Assembly: GCF_032854445.1 (NCBI RefSeq)
Contig: NC_088300.1
Location: 75,199,005-75,263,004, forward strand
Reading direction: 5' to 3'
Length of the DNA stretch: 64,000 nucleotides
Origin: Liolophura sinensis
Taxonomy: Eukaryota; Mollusca; Polyplacophora; Chitonida; Chitonidae
Every line of letters begins with the position of its first letter. Within the stretch, counting starts at the first letter, position 1. The translations under genes and the position numbers were made by a program. Under the pieces are notes generated by a model that did not search any database, was not told where the DNA came from, and saw only the letters and a program-made list of their open reading frames with translations. Positions 41,501-49,130 of the stretch are shown here, piece after piece.

Positions 41501-43900
41501 ATTTAAGGGATGAGACCAACATCATACATGGTACAAACTATACCAAAGCAAAGTTAGTATTTATCTGTGAATTAAACTGTTGCATGACAAGTAAAAGACA
41601 AGCCAATGTTTCTCCTTTTACCAGAACTAAAATTTTAAAAGTAAGAAAAATCAGAAAATTTCTTAAATTAATGAAGTGGTGCATGTGGTGGAATGCAATC
41701 CCACTTTGCACAATAATGGGCCTTTTTCACATCGTTTTCACCTGCCAAGCACTTTTCCCACATTACAGATGGGGATATCAATTCCCAAAAATGATCAACG
41801 TTCAAATAGCCCAATCTTGAGTCACTCATTATGATAAAGCCAGGTGTTCAGTTTTAACTTATCATTTAAGAATAATTCATGAATCTATACAAAAACAACC
41901 TTGCCAATATTACTCAACATTAAGCCAAACATGTGCAAGTTTGATCCTAACCATACAGAAAAATATATTTGCAAACTGTCCTAACAAAAGCAAAAACTAA
42001 AAAACAAACAAAAAAATTCCATGACAATGACAATTCACCTTTAATAGTAACTCATTACAACAATCCTTTACCAAGTTCCAATATAATGAAGTATCCAGAA
42101 ATCACATATGGAGAAGGCACTAGCCCAAAAAATTTGCAATACTTGAATATGTCATTTTTGGGGAAAATATACATGACATTCAATGTTTAACTCATGTTTA
42201 AGAATGTTTAATGTTTAAGAAAGCCATGCACCTAATTCCAACTTTTAGAGCTGGGCAAAATCTGGCCAATAACTTTGTACAACATCATGAAATTCAGCAC
42301 AAAACTTCCATGCTATGAAAAGTTGATATCATTTGTTGTATGTGAGTATGAAATCTAAATTTAAACCACAGGTAACCATTCTGCTAGCAAGCACATGTAA
42401 CCAGGGACATCCGCAGTCTGGTATCAAAACTTTAGAGAACAGCAACATATACATTTTGAAAATGTTGATATTCTAAAATCCTGTTCAATCCAAAATGAAC
42501 GGCCAAAATTTACTACTTTACACACTGTTTAACCACGCAGGTTTCTATCTTATTAAGTAAAAATGTTGGAAAGCATTTTAGATTTTAAAAAAATCTGTGT
42601 GTATTGAACAAGGTCATAAAAACAAAATCAGGAAACTAAACCTACAAGTATACTTTAAATCATGCTATTTATTTGTTGCAAATATCTATGAATATAATAT
42701 AAAAGTTTTTAAAAGTTTCATAAAATGAAACAAAAGGGGATACGGTGGGCGTATTTCTGATGTTAATAACTGGCCGGTGTAATTTGTAATATCAGCTGTC
42801 GTTCATACATGTTGTCAGGCAGCTGGCAACAGCTGTCTTCATGCTCAGTACAACATACAGTAAATAGAGCATGAAAAATTCCTGTTACATTTAAATTAGC
42901 TTCATACTCGGCACTTTGTTTGGTGACATTTGACCATATTAAGAGTGGTGGTATTCCTGGAGTTTCATACTCAAGATTCTGTCTGGCAAGTCCACTGGTG
43001 CAAATCAATAAGGAAAGGATCATAACCCTGGATTAATTATATCAATAATCAGGCCAGCCAAGCCTCTTGTCACCCACAAAATTCTGCTTAGTAGCTCAGC
43101 CCCTCATACTACTGGTGCTCCAGTAAACATTGGCGTCTCATGCTGGAGTGTTGCTCCTGAGTTAGACTTGTGTACCTGGGGCCAAAATTGATCTCAACTA
43201 AAACAGCGTAGACTGCTAGATCAATTATGCCCTGTGCATCATACTTTCAATTGTGTTATGCAAAGTGGAGGAATGAGAGTGAATTATTCATGGAAATTGT
43301 AGGTTGACTCGTATCCACTGGATTGCTTACCGTTAGTGTGAACACCGCTACACCGATCAATGCGGAGGACGACCCAAGCGGTCAGTTACCGGTAGTTTTC
43401 ACCTCCACAAGATCAGCCGAGGATTGTACTTGTTTTCCAGTGTAGTGCAAGATTTGTCATAGCTTAGTGAATGTACACGTATTGATGTGACAGCTTAGCA
43501 GTAGATATCGGCGCGCTCGAGTGAATAACTCGGGCGGCCTTTGCTGCCATTACTGGGCAGTGTAGAGCTTGCTGTTTACGTTCGCCCTGCTGCTCAGTCT
43601 ACATAATGGCGACACTAGTATCCGCCATTTTGGAAACGTTGTAAGTGCTATATCTTGTTAGTTTAACAGTATCCTATGTTTTATATTAACGCTTGTCACA
43701 TCTGCATGGGTGTAACGGATTGGCTTTTTGTTTCTTTTGTATTTTGATCGTATTACCTCAAATTCCTTCAAGAACTGTGCCACTCCGACCAAGGTTGGTT
43801 TCTTCTTTTCATGACAAAGCTTGTCCACAGGCGGTAGGTATGGGATAGGATCTCTCGGAGCGAACAAGGCAAGTAGGTTTGGCGGCAAAAACGCCGTCAT
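15177..43900 (-). CDS. SNRNP70: SNRNP70, U1 snRNP 70 kDa protein, 5' part (exons 1-5, gene incomplete)
   Basis: This protein binds stem-loop I of U1 snRNA and helps U1 snRNP recognise 5' splice sites in the nucleus. Five minus-strand exons (144, 63, 55, 65 and 63 nt) join in frame to 130 codons. The start reads [20 protein letters not shown], nearly identical to the human N-terminus. It is followed by [17 protein letters not shown], the helix ending in LEQDLALW, the RRM RNP2 strand in FKTLFVARI, and [20 protein letters not shown]. All introns have GT-AG ends and, as far as I recall the human gene, fall at the same protein positions. The introns measure about 5.6, 2.3, 2.5 and 17.8 kb, and the next exceeds 15 kb or leaves the window. 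The RNP1 half of the RRM and the arginine-rich C-terminal region are missing here. The gene is head to head with Kv1. Identity is very sure; completeness is not. Confidence 0.96.
17434..17599 (-). other. Possible cassette exon in SNRNP70 intron 4 (166 nt)
   Basis: On the minus strand the segment follows an excellent pyrimidine tract and acceptor (CTTTTCTCTGGTAG) and ends at CTTCAG/GTAACA. One frame is open through it and reads protein-like ([20 protein letters not shown]...), but no family is recognised. Its 166 nt are not a multiple of three. Inserted between SNRNP70 exons 4 and 5 it would hit a stop after 22 codons, so it would act as a poison exon. It may also be chance. Confidence 0.25.
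19980..20186 (-). other. Possible terminal exon of unknown product on the minus strand
   Basis: A good acceptor (CTGTCCATCTCATTCCAG) is followed by 68 open codons ([20 protein letters not shown]...) ending GLCSAR and TAG. Codon use is less AT-biased than nearby. No family is recognised. It lies inside SNRNP70 intron 4 on the same strand, which argues against an independent gene unless nested. Confidence 0.18.
24023..24382 (-). mobile_element. Full-length tRNA-derived SINE with target-site duplication
   Basis: Read on the minus strand, the element starts with a tRNA-like head: A box TAGCACAGTTGGTAGAGCG and B box GGTCGAGTC. It continues through a conserved body containing an AGGAAGTTG/CAACTTCCT palindrome and ends with the tail GTTAAACCCCAAGCACTCAC and GTGAGT-type repeats. 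It is flanked by 12-bp direct repeats TCTGAATGTAGA (24011-24022 and 24383-24394). This type is widespread in mollusc genomes and resembles elements called RUDI. The family name is from memory. Confidence 0.85.
25772..25827. repeat. Tandem 28-bp repeat with A-tracts
   Basis: ATTTCCTGCCCTTAT followed by a run of A occurs twice in tandem. A third A-tract follows a partial copy (ATTTCCC). Confidence 0.8.
27640..27790. repeat. Degenerate repeat of a GGCACTAGTTTGTGCT motif
   Basis: At least four versions of (A)GGCACTA-n-TTGTGCT followed by TGACAA occur in about 150 bp, with isolated versions near 27893 and 28218. The motif is itself partly palindromic (GCAC...GTGC). Confidence 0.6.
28286..28365. 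repeat. Direct repeat, 40 bp x 2
   Basis: AGTAATATGAAGTCAATTCT... and AGTAATTTGAAGTCAATTCT... are adjacent copies differing at about one base. They lie in SNRNP70 intron 4. Confidence 0.9.
31820..31842. repeat. Poly(T) run, 23 bases
   Basis: A perfect T run in SNRNP70 intron 4, about 1.2 kb from exon 4. It could be the tail of an eroded minus-strand retroelement; nothing recognisable adjoins it. Confidence 0.8.
33053..33117 (-). CDS. SNRNP70: SNRNP70 exon 4: RRM entry with RNP2
   Basis: This 65-nt exon starts with GG, completing the split tryptophan, and encodes [27 protein letters not shown] is the RNP2 strand of the RRM that contacts U1 stem-loop I. The donor is GTAAGTAC at 33052, and the acceptor is ...TTAACAG ending at 33118. 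The exon ends in phase 0. Confidence 0.95.
33118..35665 (-). other. SNRNP70 intron 3
   Basis: AT-rich intron DNA with the (AT)17 run near its start (high end). Paired open frames at 33.3-33.8 kb on both strands show no splice sites or domains. Confidence 0.9.
35545..35578. repeat. (AT)17 microsatellite
   Basis: A perfect alternating AT run in SNRNP70 intron 3, about 90 bp from exon 3. A shorter TA-rich stretch lies at about 35472-35490. Confidence 0.95.
35666..35720 (-). CDS. SNRNP70: SNRNP70 exon 3: residues 70-87 plus first base of codon 88
   Basis: This 55-nt exon encodes [18 protein letters not shown] and the first base of a tryptophan codon completed by exon 4 (T plus GG). That tryptophan corresponds to the W of human ELKMW. 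The acceptor is ...CTTCCAG and the donor is GTGAGT. The helix that follows the linker is conserved in character rather than in sequence. Confidence 0.93.
35721..38053 (-). other. SNRNP70 intron 2
   Basis: AT-rich intron DNA; a SINE tail fragment lies at 35.75 kb. Nothing coding was seen. Confidence 0.9.
35749..35810 (-). mobile_element. 3' tail fragment of a second SINE family
   Basis: The plus strand reads GGGGTTTTACGCCGTACTCA..., the reverse of the tail ...AGTACGGCGTAAAAC followed by AAATAAATA. This tail ends a tRNA-derived SINE type common in molluscs and also seen below at 41, 50, 52 and 55 kb. Only about 60 bp remain. It abuts SNRNP70 exon 3 (about 30 bp into intron 2). Confidence 0.7.
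38054..38116 (-). CDS. SNRNP70: SNRNP70 exon 2: residues 49-69
   Basis: This 63-nt exon encodes [21 protein letters not shown] in phase 0 at both ends. It matches the human DPRDAPPPTRAETREER segment, the proline and charged linker before the RRM. The acceptor CAG is at 38119-38117 and the donor GTATTT at 38053-38048. Confidence 0.95.
38361..38695. repeat. Tandem duplication, about 168 bp
   Basis: Two copies start at 38361 and 38529 (CTGAAGATCAACAACATG and CTGAAGATTAACAACATG) and stay about 90 percent alike by eye through TATTTTCT. They lie in SNRNP70 intron 1. Confidence 0.9.
39661..39880. repeat. Three tandem copies of a 75-bp unit
   Basis: Units start at 39661, 39736 and 39811, each with CTTCTTTGCAGATCTACTTG. 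The first two are nearly identical; the third decays at its end. Each unit contains an acceptor-like TTCTTTGCAG on the plus strand. They lie about 270 bp upstream of the 40146 exon. Confidence 0.9.
40146..40594 (+). CDS. Internal coding exon of unrecognised product, antisense in SNRNP70 intron 1
   Basis: The stretch is open for 149 codons with a strong acceptor before it (pyrimidine-rich, TTTCCTTTTCATCAG) and donor AACAG/GTGAGA after it. It begins in phase 0 ([16 protein letters not shown]) and ends with two bases of an AG- codon. Base composition and codon use are richer than the flanking intron DNA. The product is hydrophilic: a strongly basic, serine-rich start ([15 protein letters not shown]) with sites for basophilic kinases, then a Ser/Pro/Asp-rich stretch, ending [11 protein letters not shown]. 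There is no membrane segment and no domain I recognise. The splice phase fits the acceptor inside the Kv1 frame at 45083 and would restore Arg32 there, so it may encode a long alternative cytoplasmic N-terminus of the channel. It could equally belong to an unrelated plus-strand gene. Confidence 0.7.
41086..41336 (-). mobile_element. Near-complete SINE, second family
   Basis: Read on the minus strand: a tRNA-like head with A box TGGCCTAGTTGTTAGCATGC, then a body with GGTTTCCTCCAGGCTC-like sequence, a CATAATGTTGGCCGCTGTC motif, and an A-rich AAATAAAT tail. The body aligns by eye with the copy at 55.15 kb. It lies antisense to the Kv1 direction inside SNRNP70 intron 1. Confidence 0.75.
43606..43640 (+). 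CDS. Possible alternative first coding exon ([11 protein letters not shown]...)
   Basis: An ATG with A at -3 and G at +4 opens a 35-nt frame, [11 protein letters not shown] plus TT, ending at consensus donor GTTGTAAGT (GT at 43641). It sits in CpG-richer DNA with YY1-like CCGCCATTTTGG inside it. Spliced to the acceptor at 45081-45082 of Kv1 it would complete TTG (Leu) and continue SFPRIPDD in the channel frame. It lies antisense inside SNRNP70 intron 1, close to exon 1. This is inference from splice signals and phase only. Confidence 0.3.
43622..43633 (-). promoter_or_regulatory. YY1-like site, CCGCCATTTTGG
   Basis: A full match to the YY1 consensus within the possible short first exon, with an opposed ATGGCGAC 15 bp upstream. 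Together with the CpG-rich surroundings this suggests a second transcription start near 43.5-43.6 kb, downstream of SNRNP70 exon 1. Confidence 0.4.
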
Positions 43901-43935
43901 GGCTTTCTTTGGTGATGTCTTGCAAAATTCAGTAT
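43757..43935 (-). CDS. SNRNP70: SNRNP70 exon 1: start codon and residues 1-48
   Basis: The coding part is 43757-43900 (48 codons). The ATG at 43900-43898 gives [17 protein letters not shown], which matches the conserved family start, so the start is firm. The exon ends after ...FLKEFE in phase 0, with donor GTAATA at 43756-43751. Residues between VDKL and the FLKEFE end are less conserved than in vertebrates. Upstream, the bases 43901-43935 are 5' UTR, and a good acceptor (pyrimidines then CAG at 43938-43936) implies a further non-coding exon. Confidence 0.95.
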
Positions 43936-44168
43936 CTGAAAAGAAGATGTAAGTTCAATTTCAACGCATTCGGCTTCCAAATTTACTTTCACAACGTGGT
44001 CAACATGCACACGATGTTTACCTCACTCCCAATAGCCCGTTGAAAGAATCTGATTCGTCCGGGCATACGGTGGCGCGGTTGTAGATGATTAAGATGGACG
44101 GCTATGGGACTGTGGTGGAAAGATCACTCCGCTTCAATAGAACTATTTAACAGCAGTAAAACTCTTAC
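43936..44168 (-). other. Probable 5' UTR intron of SNRNP70
   Basis: This 233-bp stretch is bounded on the minus strand by donor GTAAGA at its high end and by the acceptor ...TTCTTTTCAG at its low end. No coding signal was seen inside it. Confidence 0.5.
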
Positions 44169-44280
44169 CAGTGGTTTTGTTTAGCGGCAAAAATCTGTAG
44201 CTTCCGCGCGGTCCTCTCCGTCTGACTCATTCGTCGTACTGAGTCAGGGTAAAAGGCTGTTCGTCTGACATACGAAAATT
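44169..44280 (-). other. SNRNP70: Likely 5' UTR exon of SNRNP70 (upstream limit approximate)
   Basis: On the minus strand a consensus donor (CACTG then GTAAGAG) lies at 44168, about 230 bp upstream of the acceptor before exon 1. The sequence above it is GC- and CpG-richer than the introns. A non-coding first exon is usual for this gene in other animals. The upper limit (transcription start) is a guess within about 100 bp. Confidence 0.55.
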
Positions 44281-44717
44281 CTAGACTGTGGACTATATCG
44301 TACCGGAATACAGCCGCACACCTCCGCTAAGCCTAGCCTGAGCATAAGCTGCATTACAAGGCAGTTATTGATTGGACGCGTTCGGTCCAGATTGTACAGT
44401 TTATTGCTATAATGAACGCTATTGCCAACCCTACATCTGCTTCCCTTTTGCCTTGACTTGTATTAAATGTATTTGTTGTTTTCTGGTTTTTATTTCTGAT
44501 TTGACATGAGCGATGTACATAGCGAAGCATGTTATAGATGTGTTTGTATGCTTGCATCTGAATGTTTGTGGGCTGTGTGAGGGACAACCAATGGTTTTCC
44601 CCGTTAGATCCCGGCTTGTTCAGCCTTGCCTTGAGCTGGCTGAGAAGTAATTTCGTGCACCTTGAACCCTTGGCATCATACGTCAGCAGGGAAAGGTGCC
44701 CCCTGAGCCTTACGATG

Positions 44718-44792
44718 ATGGCTGAACTAAATTTGCTTGGGCCAGGCCAAATTTCAACACGTTTAGACGCCTTTCTGCAGAGTTTTTCCAAG
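44718..44792 (+). CDS. Possible first exon or upstream ORF (MAELNLLGPGQ...)
   Basis: Tandem ATGs (44715 and 44718; the second has A at -3 and G at +4) open 25 codons, MAELNLLGPGQISTRLDAFL..., ending in phase 0 at a donor-like CCAAG/GTATGC. The peptide looks amphipathic. It lies 195 bp upstream of the Kv1 ATG. Its phase does not fit the Kv1 internal acceptor, so if real it is either a leader exon with an upstream ORF or the start of another plus-strand gene. Confidence 0.2.
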
Positions 44793-44816
44793 GTATGCAT
44801 TATTGAATAGTGACAG

Positions 44817-44824
44817 TGACGTCA
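44817..44824. promoter_or_regulatory. cAMP response element, TGACGTCA
   Basis: A perfect palindromic CRE consensus 164 bp upstream of the Kv1 ATG, in the head-to-head promoter region. CREB/ATF binding is inference. Its placement near a neuronal channel gene makes activity-dependent control plausible. Confidence 0.45.
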
Positions 44825-44869
44825 AAATTTTCGATTTCTCATCCGGGTAGTGATCAAAATTTACTTTCT

Positions 44870-44880
44870 CCGCCATATTG
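44870..44880 (-). promoter_or_regulatory. YY1-like site upstream of Kv1
   Basis: CCGCCATATTG matches the YY1 core (CCGCCATNTTG), about 110 bp upstream of the Kv1 ATG. Such sites are usual near transcription starts of animal genes. Motif match only. Confidence 0.35.
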
Positions 44881-44987
44881 TCGAGGGAAAACGCCCGTGA
44901 CGAAATCGCTGAAGGCCTTCCCTTGACGTATCGTCGTAGTACAGGGGGCTAGACCCCTGTTTTCTCTGTTGATTTTTTCTCGTCACG

Positions 44988-46523
44988 ATGGAGGTAGCAA
45001 TGGCCAGCCTAGAGGGCAATGGAGGGTGCCCTTTAGGTTTTAATCACCGGCTAATCTCACGATCTACCCTTCCCAATTCCAGGTCCTTCCCTCGGATACC
45101 AGACGACGGAGGCGATAATGTGCACCCAGATGATGGTATGGGTCCTATGGGCAACGATTTCGAATGCTGCGAACGCGTGGTTATCAACGTCAGTGGTCTG
45201 CGGTTCGAGACACAGCTGAAAACTCTAAACCAATTCCCTGATACATTACTGGGCAATCCACAGAAAAGAAACAGATACTACGATCCCCTCAGAAATGAGT
45301 ATTTCTTTGATCGAAACAGACCAAGCTTTGATGCTATCTTGTATTATTACCAAAGTGGTGGACGATTACGTAGGCCTGTAAATGTGCCATTGGATGTGTT
45401 CTCAGAGGAAATAAAATTCTATGAATTAGGAGAGGATGCTATTGAAAAATACCGCGAAGATGAAGGCTTCATTCGTGAGGAGGAAAAGCCACTTCCGCAA
45501 AATGAATTCCAGAGACGTGTTTGGTTACTCTTTGAGTACCCCGAAAGTTCAACAGCTGCACGGCTCATAGCTATATTTTCTGTGCTAGTGATCTTGTTAT
45601 CAATTGTAATATTTTGCCTAGAGACCTTGCCTGAATTTAAGCATTACAGAGTTGTAAATGATACAGTTGCAAATAAGACAGAATATATCAAGGAAGATGA
45701 TATTCCCAAATTCAGTGAACCATTTTTTATCATTGAAACATGTTGTATAATTTGGTTTACCTTCGAGTTATTGGTCAGGTTTGCCTCTTGCCCAGAAAAA
45801 TTAGGTTTTTTTAAGAATATAATGAATCTTATTGATATTGTAGCAATCATTCCATACTTCATTACTCTGGGCACAGTGATCGCAGATGAAAGCAAAAGTA
45901 ACAATCAGGCTATGTCCCTTGCAATTTTGAGGGTCATTCGACTTGTTAGGGTTTTTAGAATCTTCAAATTGTCCAGACATTCAAAAGGACTTCAAATATT
46001 AGGACAGACTTTAAAAGCTAGTATGCGAGAACTTGGACTCTTAATATTTTTCCTCTTCATTGGTGTGATATTGTTCTCTAGTGCTGTGTATTTTGCTGAA
46101 GCAGATGCAGACCAGTCACATTTCAAAAGTATTCCAGATGCATTTTGGTGGGCAGTGGTCACCATGACAACTGTAGGATATGGTGACATGAGACCAATTG
46201 GTGTATGGGGTAAGCTTGTTGGCTCCCTGTGCGCCATTGCTGGAGTGTTGACCATTGCATTACCTGTGCCAGTTATTGTGTCAAACTTCAATTACTTTTA
46301 CCATAGAGAAACAGAAAATGAAGAGAAACAAACTTACCAACATGTGCAATCCTGTCCGAATTACCCACAGAAACAAAGCTCATTGGGATCAGATGCAGGT
46401 TCAGATATCATGGAAATGGAAGAAGGTAGTAGCTTGGTGGGTAACGATCGTGCAAAAGAAAATCATACGAAGTCCAACAACCCATCTAGCATTAACAACT
46501 TGAGCATCGAGACAGATGTATGA
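44988..46523 (+). CDS. Shaker-type voltage-gated potassium channel (Kv1), single-exon ORF
   Basis: This is the alpha subunit of a tetrameric delayed-rectifier or A-type K+ channel of the neuronal and muscle plasma membrane. The 511 residues contain, in order: T1 tetramerisation domain (about 62-160, [17 protein letters not shown]), S1 (192-212), an S1-S2 loop with two N-glycosylation sequons (N224, N229), S2 (246-266), S3 (277-297), voltage sensor S4 (312-331, [13 protein letters not shown]), S5 (349-370), pore helix, selectivity filter TVGYGD (395-400), and S6 (409-433) with the PVP gating hinge (426-428). The C-terminus ETDV (508-511) is a class I PDZ ligand, as in Shaker. The core is close to full identity with Drosophila Shaker. 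An in-frame TGA at 44970-44972 supports the ATG at 44988, though a strong acceptor at 45081-45082 could bypass it. Position 402, after GYGDM, is Arg where Shaker has Thr449. The first 60 residues lack an obvious basic inactivation ball. Confidence 0.98.
   Translation: MEVAMASLEGNGGCPLGFNHRLISRSTLPNSRSFPRIPDDGGDNVHPDDGMGPMGNDFECCERVVINVSGLRFETQLKTLNQFPDTLLGNPQKRNRYYDPLRNEYFFDRNRPSFDAILYYYQSGGRLRRPVNVPLDVFSEEIKFYELGEDAIEKYREDEGFIREEEKPLPQNEFQRRVWLLFEYPESSTAARLIAIFSVLVILLSIVIFCLETLPEFKHYRVVNDTVANKTEYIKEDDIPKFSEPFFIIETCCIIWFTFELLVRFASCPEKLGFFKNIMNLIDIVAIIPYFITLGTVIADESKSNNQAMSLAILRVIRLVRVFRIFKLSRHSKGLQILGQTLKASMRELGLLIFFLFIGVILFSSAVYFAEADADQSHFKSIPDAFWWAVVTMTTVGYGDMRPIGVWGKLVGSLCAIAGVLTIALPVPVIVSNFNYFYHRETENEEKQTYQHVQSCPNYPQKQSSLGSDAGSDIMEMEEGSSLVGNDRAKENHTKSNNPSSINNLSIETDV
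45069..45082 (+). promoter_or_regulatory. Strong splice acceptor inside the Kv1 frame
   Basis: The run CTTCCCAATTCCAG, preceded by further pyrimidines (TCTACC), is a near-ideal 3' splice site. The exon would start at 45083, splitting codon 32 (AG/G) in phase 2, right before the acidic linker and T1 domain. In Drosophila Shaker, alternative 5' exons join a common core upstream of T1, so the position is sensible. No transcript evidence is available here. Confidence 0.4.
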
Positions 46524-47400
46524 TGTCTGTACTTTCAAACTTTAGCTTCCAGTTGTAAAGGGAAGTTGTGTTTCGAAAAAGTGTTTGACTGTGGAATCAC
46601 TTGTGGTAAAACAAGATCTGTGGATAGATGGATCAGAAAGCCCAGGTAATGATGCATTGGCATAAGGTACTGTACTCACATGTATGTGTACCCATTTACT
46701 TGGAAGGATGCCATCTGAACTACCAAGGTTACCACAGCAATGGATGGAACAGAGTTGTGGAAATGTACATTGTAGGCTATAAACATTGCAACTTACACCT
46801 GAAGAAAGTAAACCCATACAGAGGGCCTGTCCAGGTGTGAGCGAAGTTGTTTGTAGGTTGAAGCCTTGGAGGCCTGTCTCTTTTGTGTGTGTGTTAAGTT
46901 GAATGAAGATTGACTCCACCAGATCATTGAAACTTATTTCTATGTCAATCAACTACTAACAATCTACATGCATGCTGTGACCACAAGTGTTGTCTACACT
47001 GTCCATGCCAAGTAAAGTGAACTCTTACCACATCTAACAACCATTATTCCAGATGCCCGTTTGAAGTTACATGCATTATCCAAGATTGGATAAGTGGAAA
47101 ACTGTAACATAAACAATTCTGGGAGGAGCCAAAATCTCAATATGCAATTTCAGTTCCAAGATGAGTGGTCTCTTCCCACACACTACACTACCCGTATTGT
47201 GACCTTGTGCCAGGTCAGCACAAGTTCAAGGATAAAGCTGTGATAAACTTGTGCATGTGAAAAGTTCTCCTGCTGAACAATAACAGATCCTAAACTGTTG
47301 TACTGACTTGAAGCAGGGGAATATTGAAGCATGCACAGAATCAGGGATTAATGTTGAAGCGAATAAAGCCACAGGAAGTAGAACTAGGCATACATCTAGG
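46524..47400 (+). other. Presumed Kv1 3' UTR
   Basis: No further coding frame follows the TGA of Kv1. The first AATAAA on this strand that I noticed lies at 47362-47367 (in GAATAAAGCC). A usable poly(A) site there would give a 3' UTR of about 0.85 kb. Shorter or longer ends cannot be excluded, and a strong donor (AAGGGTAAGTA) at about 47840 hints that transcripts may extend past this point. Confidence 0.35.
47362..47367 (+). terminator. Candidate Kv1 poly(A) signal AATAAA
   Basis: A canonical hexamer 839 bp after the Kv1 stop, followed by moderately T/G-rich sequence. AT-rich DNA contains many chance hexamers, so this is only the most convenient candidate. Confidence 0.3.
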
Positions 47401-49130
47401 TATGCTGGTTTAGCGTCCACCTAAAATAGAATGGTATTCATTTGAGATGAAAAACGGGACTGTGTATAATTCCACCATCATTAAGCCTTCTGTGGTTATG
47501 TATGATGTCCTGTGACATTCCCCCATAGTGTAACCCTGAAACCACAAACTCTTCAAATGCAGGCTTGTAATGATCTGTACTGGAGAAGAGCACAGCACCT
47601 CACACAGAAGTAACTTTTGCACCTAAAGGCTGGAATTTTTGGTACATGTATTGCACAAATTTCTGGACTTGTGCCTTGGATAACCCTACTGAACAGCTGG
47701 TCTTCAAGAGTGGTGAAGAAAGAATTGCCAGAGATGAATGCTTCCCTGTAAAACCACACATACGGTGCCCAGGCGGCTACTGAGCATGTGCAGGCCACGC
47801 CTACTGACCTCTGCCATGTATTGGATGGCCCCACAAGGGTAAGTACATGTCTATCATGAATATACATGTATATGTGAAGTTCATTTTAAATTGTTCATAT
47901 TTTCATTTCCTCTCGACACTATATGTAAAATGAGAAACTTGTGTGCTAAACAGAATCATTTCAATTGTATATATGCAGTTACATGTATATACATGTGTGT
48001 GAAAGTATAAGATACATGTATGTTTTTGCACTTCACAAAATCATGCTGTGTAGTCTGAAATAAGTCTTAATTTGCTTCTAATATATGTATATAGTTGATT
48101 GTTGTCTACAAGATATGTGCACATGCATTTTTAAAATATGTCATCAGTTGGTGTTTTGGTTAAAATTTGTTGCATTTTAAAGCTTCTCAAGTTTCAAAGC
48201 CAAAGAGAGCTAAAATGGCAGGGATTGTGGTAGTCTGGATTGCTTTTTTATTAAATATAATTTACAGTAAATTTTAAGGGTTGGAATTAATATTTTGCAA
48301 GTTCTCGAGTATTGTAGGAAAACAAAACTTGTGATGCTACATCACACAAGGCAAAAAGATAATTTGTTATATCTGCTTTAAGTCACATACGGCCATAGGT
48401 TTAGTTGAGGGGTAATTTTACTTTAGTGTCTTTTAGACACCCTCCACTGAAAAAAAACATTGTGGGAGGGTTAAGGAAACCTGAAGAAAAATTAGAAATG
48501 AGACACCCTGACGTCAAATTCTTGGTAAATCTGTGCATAAGGTAAATTATATGGAAAGTGTTGATTTTGTTTTCAAGGGCACTTCAGTTACACTTATATG
48601 CGTAATGTAATTTTCATATAATTTTGAACATTTGGTACCATTGATGTCATAAGCAGTGAAGGTCATCAACAACACATTGATAGATGATGAAGTGATATTG
48701 TGGTGCTGGTGGTTTTGACTATTTCCAAGTACATTGTACATGTGTTCAAATACGGTTGAATATAATCTGAAGAAGTGTTGGGCAAAATTGTCTGGAACTT
48801 ACAATTTACATACATGTAAGCCTAATTTCCCAAGCTCCTTACTGATCTACAATTACAAACAGTGAGCTACATGTACATGCATCGCTTTAAAAATGACTTC
48901 AGAACCCCTTACAATTTGCTGTTTAGGCATAGGTCTCTCTATGTATCTGCTTATTCAGATTTTGGTATATGTATGTTCAAAGAAAGTGCAAGGCCAATAA
49001 AAGCAATACTATGTGACGATCAAAGCATGTATTCCTCTAAAGCATCTGCTTTACCAAGTACAATCAAGAATTTGATTGTTGTCAAAACACCACTGCACTG
49101 TAATCCCTGCACAACCACTCTGACAGTGAG

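Larger units (their letters stand above)
38117..43756 (-). other. SNRNP70 intron 1 (first intron in the coding region), about 5.6 kb
   Basis: Holds the 168-bp duplication, the 75-bp triple repeat, the antisense coding exon at 40.15 kb, a SINE at 41.09 kb, and CpG-rich DNA with the possible plus-strand first exon near 43.6 kb. The remainder is AT-rich and non-coding. Confidence 0.9.
44281..44987. promoter_or_regulatory. Shared head-to-head promoter region of SNRNP70 and Kv1
   Basis: The interval between the likely SNRNP70 start and the Kv1 ATG is short (about 0.7 kb) and rich in CpG compared with the rest of the window. It holds a full CRE, a YY1-like site and several further TGACG half-sites (for example GACGTAT near 44.92 kb). 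No clear TATA box was seen for either gene. The exact transcription starts are unknown. Confidence 0.5.

Noticed and set aside
44354-44800. 148-codon minus-strand frame in the promoter region
   Set aside because: It overlaps the likely SNRNP70 start, has no domain, and the CpG-rich composition explains its length.
44988-46523. Kv1 as a recent processed retrocopy
   Set aside because: The frame is intact with full conservation, no downstream poly(A) tract or flanking direct repeats were seen, and intronless Kv1 coding regions are normal in vertebrates.
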